Source: Andalucia godoyi (taxonomy: Eukaryota; Discoba; Jakobea; Jakobida; Andaluciidae). From it: a DNA stretch of 64,000 nucleotides. Position numbers and translations under genes: made by a program. The notes beneath the pieces are model-generated. The model had not been told where the DNA came from and searched no databases. It was given only the letters and a program-made list of their open reading frames with translations. The stretch is from contig VRVR01000041.1 of NCBI GenBank assembly GCA_009859145.1, positions 124,001 through 188,000 of the forward strand, in the 5' to 3' direction. Below are positions 56,186-64,000 of the stretch, one piece after another (within the stretch, counting starts at the first letter, position 1; every line of letters starts with the position of its first letter).

Positions 56186-58789
56186 CTATCGTTTTTGCTT
56201 GCGATGCGTGAGAATCATGACAAGAAAAGACAGGAAATACTGCATGACGGCCAGCAAGAACAAGAGGCCCCGGCACATAGGAATGTCCGTCATTTCATAT
56301 CCTCGGACAGCCAAGATACGGCTCAGCGACGCAACATCCTCGTAATGCTCCAGCACCACAAGGTAAAACAGTTCGATTGCCCACCGAGGATACGATATGG
56401 AACAAAAGACGGAAGTGAGACCCTCGGATTCTGGAAGCAGCTTGACGACTCCGCCGAATGCAACGGCGAGAATCAGCGAAATCGTCGTACCACCCATGTT
56501 CGACATCCGAGAGTCGAACACGTGGCTGGAAAGGTACCCAATCGAAAATGCATTGAGGTAGATTAGAAGAATGACGCCGAACATTTCTGGGCCGCTGACT
56601 GGCGACGAAAAAAACTGGCAGAATCCCACAGAAAAGACAAATGCGGCAGGTATCATGCGGAAGACAAAGTCCGCGACAAGTTTGGCAAGAAAGTACATGA
56701 TTGGATTTAGTCCATGCGAAGCATCTCTCCAGTATTGAACAGCCTCGGACCCAAACGTCTTTGTACTCGCAGTCACTCCAACAAATGAAATGCCCCAGAC
56801 TATGAACAAACCAAGATATCCAAGCTGGTCCTTGACAGGAGAACTGCATGTTTTGCGCAGTTCAAGAGGGCAAAGTGCTACCACGTCCGTGTCCACAGGC
56901 CCAAGGAAGTACTGATGCTGACCTGAAAAACCAAGCACAATACCTGCAACAAGATGCAAAAAGTTTTCCTCCAGTAATCGCTTCTTCTGATTCCAGAGTT
57001 GATAAACAGTTCTGTGCAGACAACCCAAGAAGACAATGTACCAGGACTGCGAAGGCGGCAATGTGGAGGGGGGGCCGACGAAGAACAACTTCAGATCAAA
57101 CCACAGATCAGAAAACGTGGAGCAAGCATTTGACTGCACAAGCCTCGCCGTTCGAGACGTCCATGCCAAGCAGCCAGGAAGCCCATTATTTTGCTCGTCT
57201 TCCGTGGCGGACGGCGAAGCTCGGTCCGTCGGGTCTGGGGTACCGGTGCTGCTTGGCTGCAAGATAGAGACGGCTGCTGGAATTTCGGCGGACAATGGAT
57301 GCTCACAAAAGAAGGGCGCAATCACCTTCCAGAGCGCATTCCACTGCAGAGGTGTGTACTTATCGGATACCAGAGCATCGAGAGCAGTATCCGCGACATT
57401 TCGGCCGTCGCAGCGAAAGCCCAAGTGCTCCAGGTATGCAGAGAGCTTCGACACGGGGCCATTGAAAGCCATGTATCCACCAGGAGCGAGAAGCACGAGA
57501 TCATCGAACATGTTGAATACTTCGAATCGGGGCTGGTGGACCACTGCAACGCAGGTCAGGCCATCTGAATGTACTCGCTCCTTCAGTAGGTGGACCAGTT
57601 TGACTGATGCAGAGCTGTCAAGACCCGACGTCGGTTCGTCCAAGAAAAGAACACTCGGCCCTGCGACGAGTTCCATTCCAATGCTTACTCGTTTCTTTTC
57701 GCCGCCGCTGATAACCTTTTTTTCTTCATCGCCGACAAGAGACTTTGTGCGATGTGCAATTTGCAAAGATTTGAGAACTTCATTCACTTTTTCAACAATC
57801 TTTCTCCGGAGACTTCCTTTTGGCGACCGAAAGACTGCGGAAAAGTAAACATTGTCGTACACCGTAAGTTCGCTAATCATCGTATCTTGCTGCGGCACAA
57901 ACCCAAACGTTCTCCACAGCTGCGCCTCCTTCGTCAGTTGAACGCCATCGCACAACAATGTACCGCTGGTAATTCTTTCCTTTCCTGAAATGACGTGCAG
58001 CAACGTCGTCTTTCCAGCTCCAGATGGACCCATCAGCGCGGTAAGCCGCCCGGGGACAATGCGCCCGGATAGCCCATTCAGCACCTTTAGTCCGTCCGGC
58101 GTCTCAAAGGATATACCATCGTACTCAATGACCCTTCCTCGATGTGCGGATGAGTCCTGTTCGGTCTCGTCCGCATCAACCAATCCAACCTTGGCAGATC
58201 CATCGTCCTCTGCGCTTCCCTGCGCCTGACCTTGAGCTTGGTTGCTGTCGCCACCTTCTCGACTCTTCAGATTTCTGGAAGATACTGTTCGGATGATCGA
58301 AGGCATCACCAATTTGCGAATCAGCACTGCGAGGAAAAACAGAACGATTAACACGGCAATCGTGACCTCGACTCCATACTTTTGCGGTTCAGAAGTCCCC
58401 TTTGGACACGACGCTATAAGCGGACATCCAATCGGTTCTTTCTGTCCCGGTCGACAAAACGAGCCCTGCGGACAAACAACCATTGTGGTCGGAGATGGAC
58501 AGTAATGACCTTTGCAGCAATGCACCGCTTGCGCAACATTCGCAGGACAGTAGAATCCGGGATTGCACGGCAAGGCGTGTCCTGGAGTCGGGCAGAAGTA
58601 CCCAGCAGGACAACTCCATGTGGCCCGCGCACACTGGCACTCGGAACGAAACACCGATGCTCCAGGACACTCTCCAGGGACGTACACGCTTTCCGAGCAA
58701 GCCGGGCCCACTTGTGCGCTCACACAAAACACACCACCCGCAACGCAGAAGCCCAAAAGCACGCACACTGCAACACACCGATGCATCAT
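56186..58789 (-). CDS. ABCG half-transporter with Cys-rich ectodomain
   Basis: The protein has 867 residues. The signal peptide (1-24) is followed by a Cys-rich ectodomain (about 28-122: CPAGYFCPTPGHALPCNPGFYC and similar), a transmembrane helix (about 134-156) and a basic linker. The nucleotide-binding domain has GPSGAGKTTLL (about 254), ISGGEKKRVSIG (signature, about 361) and VLFLDEPTSGLDSSAS (Walker B, about 377). The C-terminal half is an ABC2-type membrane domain (about 625-860). NBD before TMD makes it an ABCG/WHITE protein. The N-terminal Cys-rich segment is that of the plant ABCG24/28 subgroup, linked to lipid or wall-material export. It works as a dimer. All ATPase motifs are intact. 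Confidence 0.9.
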   Translation of the reverse strand: MMHRCVAVCVLLGFCVAGGVFCVSAQVGPACSESVYVPGECPGASVFRSECQCARATWSCPAGYFCPTPGHALPCNPGFYCPANVAQAVHCCKGHYCPSPTTMVVCPQGSFCRPGQKEPIGCPLIASCPKGTSEPQKYGVEVTIAVLIVLFFLAVLIRKLVMPSIIRTVSSRNLKSREGGDSNQAQGQAQGSAEDDGSAKVGLVDADETEQDSSAHRGRVIEYDGISFETPDGLKVLNGLSGRIVPGRLTALMGPSGAGKTTLLHVISGKERITSGTLLCDGVQLTKEAQLWRTFGFVPQQDTMISELTVYDNVYFSAVFRSPKGSLRRKIVEKVNEVLKSLQIAHRTKSLVGDEEKKVISGGEKKRVSIGMELVAGPSVLFLDEPTSGLDSSASVKLVHLLKERVHSDGLTCVAVVHQPRFEVFNMFDDLVLLAPGGYMAFNGPVSKLSAYLEHLGFRCDGRNVADTALDALVSDKYTPLQWNALWKVIAPFFCEHPLSAEIPAAVSILQPSSTGTPDPTDRASPSATEDEQNNGLPGCLAWTSRTARLVQSNACSTFSDLWFDLKLFFVGPPSTLPPSQSWYIVFLGCLHRTVYQLWNQKKRLLEENFLHLVAGIVLGFSGQHQYFLGPVDTDVVALCPLELRKTCSSPVKDQLGYLGLFIVWGISFVGVTASTKTFGSEAVQYWRDASHGLNPIMYFLAKLVADFVFRMIPAAFVFSVGFCQFFSSPVSGPEMFGVILLIYLNAFSIGYLSSHVFDSRMSNMGGTTISLILAVAFGGVVKLLPESEGLTSVFCSISYPRWAIELFYLVVLEHYEDVASLSRILAVRGYEMTDIPMCRGLLFLLAVMQYFLSFLVMILTHRKQKR

Positions 58790-59441
58790 CCGCAGTTGTC
58801 TTTTCGCAATCGTCGTTTTATTTTATTTTATTTTTTATTTTTATTTTTATTTTTATTTTTGCCACCACTTTTCGTATGTGCAGGAAGGCGGGAGAGAAAA
58901 ACGAAACACAAGCACAGACCGCAGTTGTCCGAAGAGTTCCCTGGCGGTATCCTTCGATACGGCCCCACCAGATCGCAGCTGGCCTCAGGGACTCCCATCA
59001 TCCTGGACCTTGGGAACGCCGAAAAAGAAATGCATCGGGAAAATGCCATATTTGGGCATCAGGGTTGAATTACCATGCATGCAGACGCCACTCTGTCACG
59101 CATAGACGTTTGCTCGGACCAGGAATACCCCAATAAGGAAAGATTCGCACTCTGTGTTCCATTGCGAGGCGGCAATACAAAATCAAAGAAAGAAAGCAGC
59201 TACAAAGGCATTCAGAGCCGACTGGTTAGCAAAAAGGCCTCTTTATTTTCCGTCCTGCCTTTCTGCTCGATTCTTTCCTGTTGTCCGTACTGGCCTATTT
59301 AAAGTTCCACAGTTTCCACACAGTTTTCTCCTTCACGCACGTGTATTTTCCTTCCTTCCTTCTTATTTTTCCAAATATTGAATTCAAGGAAGGGTTTGAA
59401 GGGGAGGTTGGGTTTAAAATTTTTTATTGTGTACGAACGGA
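58790..59441. other. Divergent promoter region
   Basis: 652 bases between divergent starts. (TTTTA/TTTAT)n lies at 58819-58860 just upstream of the ABCG start on its strand. The rest is unremarkable. Short frames at 59075-59381 have no motif. Confidence 0.6.
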
Positions 59442-60233
59442 ATGGGTGCTCAGTCGTCGAAATCGCATACGCATCGAGATCACTTCAAGGAGCTGACCAG
59501 TTCCCATGGGTCCAACAGACGCCATCGCACGCCGCATCATCATCACCATGCCCTTCATCACGCAAACGGACTTCATGGTCAGTCGTCATCACATGAAACC
59601 AGGAGAGTCCGTGACGCTCCGTCCTCTTCTGTGTCCGTCTCTTCCTCATCTGCACCCTCGACGAGCAGTGCTTCTGTTCCTCAGAGCAGACGTGCATCGT
59701 TTCTGGATACGTCGCTGATTACGCTCCGTGATACGGATCGATCTTCGCGAAGTACCTCTCGATCATTGTCACCGGGCGTCATTCGGCTCAGTGGTTCCGT
59801 GCATGGCGACGCCGACTTGGGCCACCTCCCACTTGGATTGGAGCCCGAGGACCAGTTTCTCAGTCTGGACACAAGCTCGGATGCTGAGTTTGCGCGGCGG
59901 CTGCAGCTTGCAGAAAACTACCGAGCCAGTCGACGTGCAAGCGCAGCCGCGACTCGCCCGATGCATGCGGCGCCACGGAATACGACTGCAGGCCCGACGA
60001 GCACAGCGGAGACAGCGGGCCGGCTGGCTCTGCCCGTTCGAACATTCGACATTGTAGACTTGTTGCCGTCGTTTGAGTACAAGCTGGCTACCAAGCGAAG
60101 TGGATCACTAGGCTGCTCTTCGACTCGGGACGCAGAGGGCGGATCGTCGTTTCTCTCCACAACATGCTCCTCTTCATCGTCGTCATCGTCGTCATCGTCT
60201 TCGTCGTCTTCGTCGTCTTCGTCGTCTTCATCG

Positions 60234-60264
<31 letters not shown>

Positions 60265-60788
60265 TGACATTGACATTGACATCGTCATCGACATCGACAT
60301 CCTCCGGCAGTAATTCTCCACTGAATGAGTCGGTCGCGACGGATTTGTCATCGTCTCCAAATGACGCAGGCTTCCAATCGGCGGATCATAATGCAGAGTA
60401 CGATGACAATACGTGCAATATTTGCTGCTGCGAGTTTGAAACCGGAGACTTGATCCGAGTTCTCCCGTGTGTTCACAAGTTCCATGCCATGTGCGTGGAC
60501 CACTGGTTGCGAACGTACCGTTTGGAATGCCCGCTATGTAAGTTGGACGTAATGTCTGGGTTGGGGTTGACGGCACGGGCTTCGCAGCCAGCGTCGCATC
60601 GGCATCGCACCGACGAATCTTTTGCAGCCAGTACAGGCACCCATGCATCACAGATTCTTCGCCGAACTACCGAAACGAACCGGAGTTCAAACATGGAAGA
60701 CGCCGTCGACGTTCGCACGTTCCGGTTCCGATTTCGTGATACGAACGAGAACTCTTCATCGGCAGATTCGGGACCCGTCATAATGTAA
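59442..60788 (+). CDS. RING-H2 E3 ubiquitin ligase, probably N-myristoylated
   Basis: ATG 59442 (MGAQSSKSHTHRDHF) is chosen because it gives a Gly2 myristoylation sequence; the frame opens 15 bases earlier only with GTG. It has 448 residues. A disordered Ser/Arg-rich part and a long poly-Ser tract encoded by TCG/TCA repeats (about 245-285) precede the RING-H2 domain (about 324-366): CNICCCEFETGDLIRVLPCVHKFH, AMCVDHWLRTYRLECPLCKLDV. The ligand order is C-x2-C...C-x-H-x2-H-like...C-x2-C with W-L between, the usual E2-binding surface. The role is substrate ubiquitination at a membrane (inferred). It may act like plant membrane-bound RING-H2 proteins. Confidence 0.85.
60170..60300. repeat. Trinucleotide TCG/TCA/TCT coding repeat (poly-Ser)
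   Basis: An interrupted run of serine codons within the RING-H2 gene (for example TCGTCATCGTCGTCATCGTC), followed by a Leu-Thr-rich imperfect repeat (ACATTGACATTGAC). It is likely to vary in length between strains. Confidence 0.9.
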
Positions 60789-61000
60789 GAAGTCGGGGAA
60801 ACATAAAACAGTAATAGAAATCATTTGTCGTTGGTGCGTTCACCATGCACACAGCAACATTCGTCTACTCGACAGATTCTCCTTCGCAGAGTGCACGCTT
60901 GTTTACTTTGCGTCATTAGCATTCTTTCCTTTTCCCCCTCCTTCCTCTTGCTCACATGGGGATGCACACACAACGACTATCAAACAGACGTGTTTTCTTT

Positions 61001-63598
61001 TTACGGCTGCACTGGCTCGGGATGCACCACGTCCTCAAGCTCAGGAACTACATCTGCAAAGTCTGCAGGCGGTGCCTCGGGTACTTCCGGTGCCTCTCCG
61101 CCAATGTCTGCGGTATCTGGTGCTTCGGGCACGCCCGGTATTTCCGCGCCTGTGTTTCCTCCTTCCTGCGCCAGCTCTCGCAAAAACGCCATCGTGACTC
61201 GGAGAATGTGCAGCGGAAAATCCCTGTTGAGATAAAACTTTGTTCCGTGTTCCCTGGAATGCATAATATTGGTGGCAAGCGTGTGGATCTGCTGCAGGAA
61301 GTCCGATGTTTCGTGGCATCGCTTTCGAAAATCATCTTCAGCCGTCATCGACTGCCCTCCAGACGAAACGACACTTGACTGCGCATGATGGTGCCCCAAG
61401 TGTTGCAGCTGGTGATGCTGCAGCAACTGGTGTTGATGTTGATGATGATGATGTTGCTGCTGCATTGGGGGCAAATGCGAAACTAGCTGATGGTGTTGAT
61501 GCTGGAGCTGGTGTTGGTGTTGGTGGTGCTGATGTTGGGTTTGAATGTGGTGATGGTGATGATGGTGCAATAGATGCCCGCCTTGTCCAGCCCCGCCAAC
61601 TCCAGAAGCGCCCATCGAAGATCCGCCGGGTCCTACCACCCCTACAGCATTCCCGTTCCCACTGCCATTCCCACCTGCTCCTGCTCCTGCTCCTGCGCCT
61701 CCAGTTCCAGTGCCACCGCCAACACCATGATGCATGTGTGAGTGGCCAAGTCCAAGGTTCAAATGGCCATGGTGTCCCGAAATCGCCGAAGATCCACTGC
61801 TGTTTGCTCCTCGAACTCCATCCATTCCCATCGGACCCCCACCAACACCGACGCCGCCACCACCACCACCACTGCTGTTACTTCCCATGCCCATGCCCAT
61901 GCCCATGCCCACACCCATACCCATACCCATTCCAATACCAGCACTGCCACCTTGAGCACCGCCGACCACCGACCCATTTCCCAGTCCAACATTGGAGCCA
62001 CCCATTCCTGCTCCGACTCCAGTTACACCGACAGCAGCCATAGAGCTACCAGACGCCACGCCCCCATGTGCAATGGTCGGTCCTGGGGCATTCCCAGAAT
62101 TCTGAACTCCACCCACAGACCCAACCGAACCCGCTATTGCGCCCGAGCCACCCGAATTCCCTGCGCTCGCAACCGACACTCCTCCAGCAACATTGGCAGT
62201 CGATGATCCGGACCGGGTCTTCTTGCGCGAACTAAAGAGGTAGTTTCGACGAACAAGCTTGGAAACACGCGACAAGTCAATGCGTGCAGGCTCGAACATG
62301 TCGCATACTTCGGCACGCGTCAGCAACTGCAGCCCGACGTGGTGTGAGGGAACTCTGCGTCTCGGAAAGTCATCCTTGCGAACATTCTGTTCCACAATTG
62401 CATTTCCGTATTTGTGCTCGAGTGCCGTGAAGCTCATCAGTTCTCGATCTCGAGCAAACTCGTGTGGATCCACTGGATATCGCAAGTCCTTGTAGACCTT
62501 CCCGACCAACACCCCGGATTCATGGCTGCCTGCACCAGGCGATGCATTTCCTGCACCAGTTCCACTCCCCATTCCATTCGCATTAGTCACATGCAGTGGT
62601 CCCACACCCGAATTCAACGACGACGACGACGATGGAAGGGGACCCACATTCGAACCGCCAGTGGACAACGATGAAGCAGCAGCAGCAGCAGCAGAAGAAG
62701 AAGAAGAAGATGATGATGAGGATGATGAAGATGGTGGAGCAGATGTTGATGAAGAGGAGGACAAAAGATGCGAGGGTGTTTGCTGTTGGTGGAGATGGAG
62801 GTGGTGCTGCGGAGCAGAACTAGGGGCTGTAGAGAGAGAGGAAGCGCCTGGTCCGGACGAATGTGAACCGCCAATCATGGCACCGAGAGGAACACTCAGC
62901 ACATTTCCACCATCACGATGGCTACTCATACCATGACTGACATCGTTATTACTGCTGCCACTGCCAATGCTACCATTGTTATCGCCAGCGTTGTTGTTGC
63001 CATGAATATTGTGCACATTGCGGGGAGTGGCGCTGCTGTTGTTACTGCTGTTGATAGTACCGGCATCCAAATTGCTGTTATTGTGCATATGAGAGGGAAC
63101 AGAAGTATGAAACGAAGGCAGTGGATGAACATGCTGATGATGCTGCTGCTGCTGCTGTTGATGATGATGGTGATGATGCACGAGATCATTCTGCGCACTC
63201 GATGATAGTGCCGTCAATGCAGACGATGTTGTCCCCGATAGTGATGCCGAGGACGATGCAGATGGAAGTCCAGCAATGTGCGAGTCTCGATGATCAGAGG
63301 GTGAATGTGCGTATTCTGGTTGTGGATATGAATATGTCGAGGACTGCTGTTGATGGATGTGCGTTGCAGCTGCAGAAGACAGCGAAGATGACGGACGCAT
63401 GGACGGTGCTCCCGCAGCTCCAGAAGCAGCTGCCACCGACGCTACCGCTGATCCTACCGATACTGATGGTGCCGCCGATGTCGATGCCGATGCCGATGAC
63501 GCCAATGTCGTAGACGGAAGAGGCACTCCTGATGCCAGGTCAATATCCTCTGATCGAGCGCGTTTGGACCTCGGACGCCCATTCCACACTACAGCCAT
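61001..63598 (-). CDS. Unknown low-complexity protein with two short ordered segments
   Basis: ATG at 63598 (MAVVWNGRPRSKRARSEDID) is preferred. The frame extends further upstream, but only through a CACACG microsatellite. The 865 residues are mostly Ser, His, Gln, Gly and Asn runs. The N-terminus has a basic, nuclear-import-like cluster. Residues about 360-450 are ordered (VYKDLRYPVDPHEFARDRELM, RRRVPSHHVGLQLLTRAEVC, SRVSKLVRRNYLFSSRKKT). A C-terminal helix pair follows (about 760-815: FRKRCHETSDFLQQIHTLA, HILRVTMAFLRELAQEGG). It may be a nuclear regulatory protein, but I recognise no family. Confidence 0.7.
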   Translation of the reverse strand: MAVVWNGRPRSKRARSEDIDLASGVPLPSTTLASSASASTSAAPSVSVGSAVASVAAASGAAGAPSMRPSSSLSSAAATHIHQQQSSTYSYPQPEYAHSPSDHRDSHIAGLPSASSSASLSGTTSSALTALSSSAQNDLVHHHHHHQQQQQQHHQHVHPLPSFHTSVPSHMHNNSNLDAGTINSSNNSSATPRNVHNIHGNNNAGDNNGSIGSGSSNNDVSHGMSSHRDGGNVLSVPLGAMIGGSHSSGPGASSLSTAPSSAPQHHLHLHQQQTPSHLLSSSSSTSAPPSSSSSSSSSSSSSAAAAAASSLSTGGSNVGPLPSSSSSLNSGVGPLHVTNANGMGSGTGAGNASPGAGSHESGVLVGKVYKDLRYPVDPHEFARDRELMSFTALEHKYGNAIVEQNVRKDDFPRRRVPSHHVGLQLLTRAEVCDMFEPARIDLSRVSKLVRRNYLFSSRKKTRSGSSTANVAGGVSVASAGNSGGSGAIAGSVGSVGGVQNSGNAPGPTIAHGGVASGSSMAAVGVTGVGAGMGGSNVGLGNGSVVGGAQGGSAGIGMGMGMGVGMGMGMGMGSNSSGGGGGGVGVGGGPMGMDGVRGANSSGSSAISGHHGHLNLGLGHSHMHHGVGGGTGTGGAGAGAGAGGNGSGNGNAVGVVGPGGSSMGASGVGGAGQGGHLLHHHHHHHIQTQHQHHQHQHQLQHQHHQLVSHLPPMQQQHHHHQHQHQLLQHHQLQHLGHHHAQSSVVSSGGQSMTAEDDFRKRCHETSDFLQQIHTLATNIMHSREHGTKFYLNRDFPLHILRVTMAFLRELAQEGGNTGAEIPGVPEAPDTADIGGEAPEVPEAPPADFADVVPELEDVVHPEPVQP

Positions 63599-64000
63599 TC
63601 CCTTTGAATCCGCAACGAGCAAAGAAATACGAAATAAAATTAACGAAAAAAATGAAACAAACGTAGTATATATACACGCACACGCACACGCACACGCACA
63701 CGCACACGCACACGCACACGCACACGCACGCACACAGTACAAAGCCAAAAAGCAAAGCAAAAATTGTAAAACAAAAACAATAAAAAGAAAAGAAAAGAAA
63801 AGAAAAGGAAAAAAGGAAAAGGACAATAATTACAATCTAAGTCAGAAAAACGAAAAATGAAGGACGAAAACGAGTACAAAAGAAACAAAAAAATACAGAG
63901 ACAAGGAAGAGGAAGAAGTCCTGAAGGGAAACAAGAGGACGACGGTAAGAGAAAAGAGAAAGAGAGAACTCTGCCACCTGGGAGAGGAATCAAATTATAT
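63599..64000. other. Upstream region with (CACACG)n and A-rich repeats
   Basis: The 5' side of the last minus-strand gene. (CACACG)n is at 63675-63735 and AAAAG repeats at about 63784-63825. No gene reaches into it with support; frames through the repeat give only alternating dipeptides. Confidence 0.65.

Overview
The window looks like nuclear DNA of a free-living, flagellated, unicellular eukaryote. It is gene-dense (about 26 protein genes in 64 kb), has few introns, and is rich in AG, CA and CT microsatellites and homopolymer tracts. It encodes eukaryote-only machinery: cytosolic ribosomal proteins eL34 and eL42, a small Tim chaperone, a Golgi SNARE, a TBC Rab-GAP, a GPN GTPase and an ABCG transporter. 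It also carries flagellar genes (CFAP57, IFT74 and an LRRC46-like protein). I cannot name the species. A weak hint of an excavate-type protist comes from the intron poverty, the rigid GTATGT donors and a formimidoylglutamase with the GGGND signature. A 300-base run of N at 21266-21565 shows that this is a draft assembly.

Layout. 0.1-6.5 kb: a giant secreted/membrane protein with a beta-helix ectodomain. 7-7.7 kb: a small secreted, probably GPI-anchored protein starting with His, resembling copper lytic polysaccharide monooxygenases. 7.9-9.4 kb: transposon debris. 9.6-16.6 kb: a potassium-channel-like protein, an IFI44-like GTPase and a CaMKK-like kinase. 17-23 kb: a second giant receptor-like protein (minus strand) built of Cys-rich repeats and carrying the same kind of membrane module as the first; the assembly gap lies in its repeats. 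24-34.6 kb: CFAP57, an RCC1-repeat protein, membrin, a PH-LRR protein and Tim9. 35.3-35.8 kb: more transposon debris. 36-47 kb: eL42, IFT74, formimidoylglutamase, a RING/B-box/WD40 protein, an unknown coiled-coil protein and eL34. 47.6-64 kb: a DDX5/Dbp2-type helicase, GPN2, a universal stress protein, an LRRC46-like protein, a TBC protein, an ABCG transporter, a RING-H2 ligase and an unknown low-complexity protein.

The most interesting content is in the intergenic debris. Two relics, at 8.9-9.3 kb (plus) and 35.3-35.8 kb (minus), carry motifs of Fanzor, the eukaryotic relative of TnpB RNA-guided nucleases. One keeps the N-terminal motif. The other keeps the RuvC-II/zinc-ribbon/RuvC-III block. 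Both share their ends and the same extra base after the DRD motif. A second, unrelated repeat pair (7.9 and 12.8 kb) may come from another element.

Four introns can be placed from reading frames alone (eL42, eL34, helicase, TBC). All have GTATGT donors. Inverted AACCCTA/TAGGGTT (telo-box) pairs sit about 180-245 bp upstream of both ribosomal protein start codons. All functional calls come from reading the translated sequence; no database search was run.
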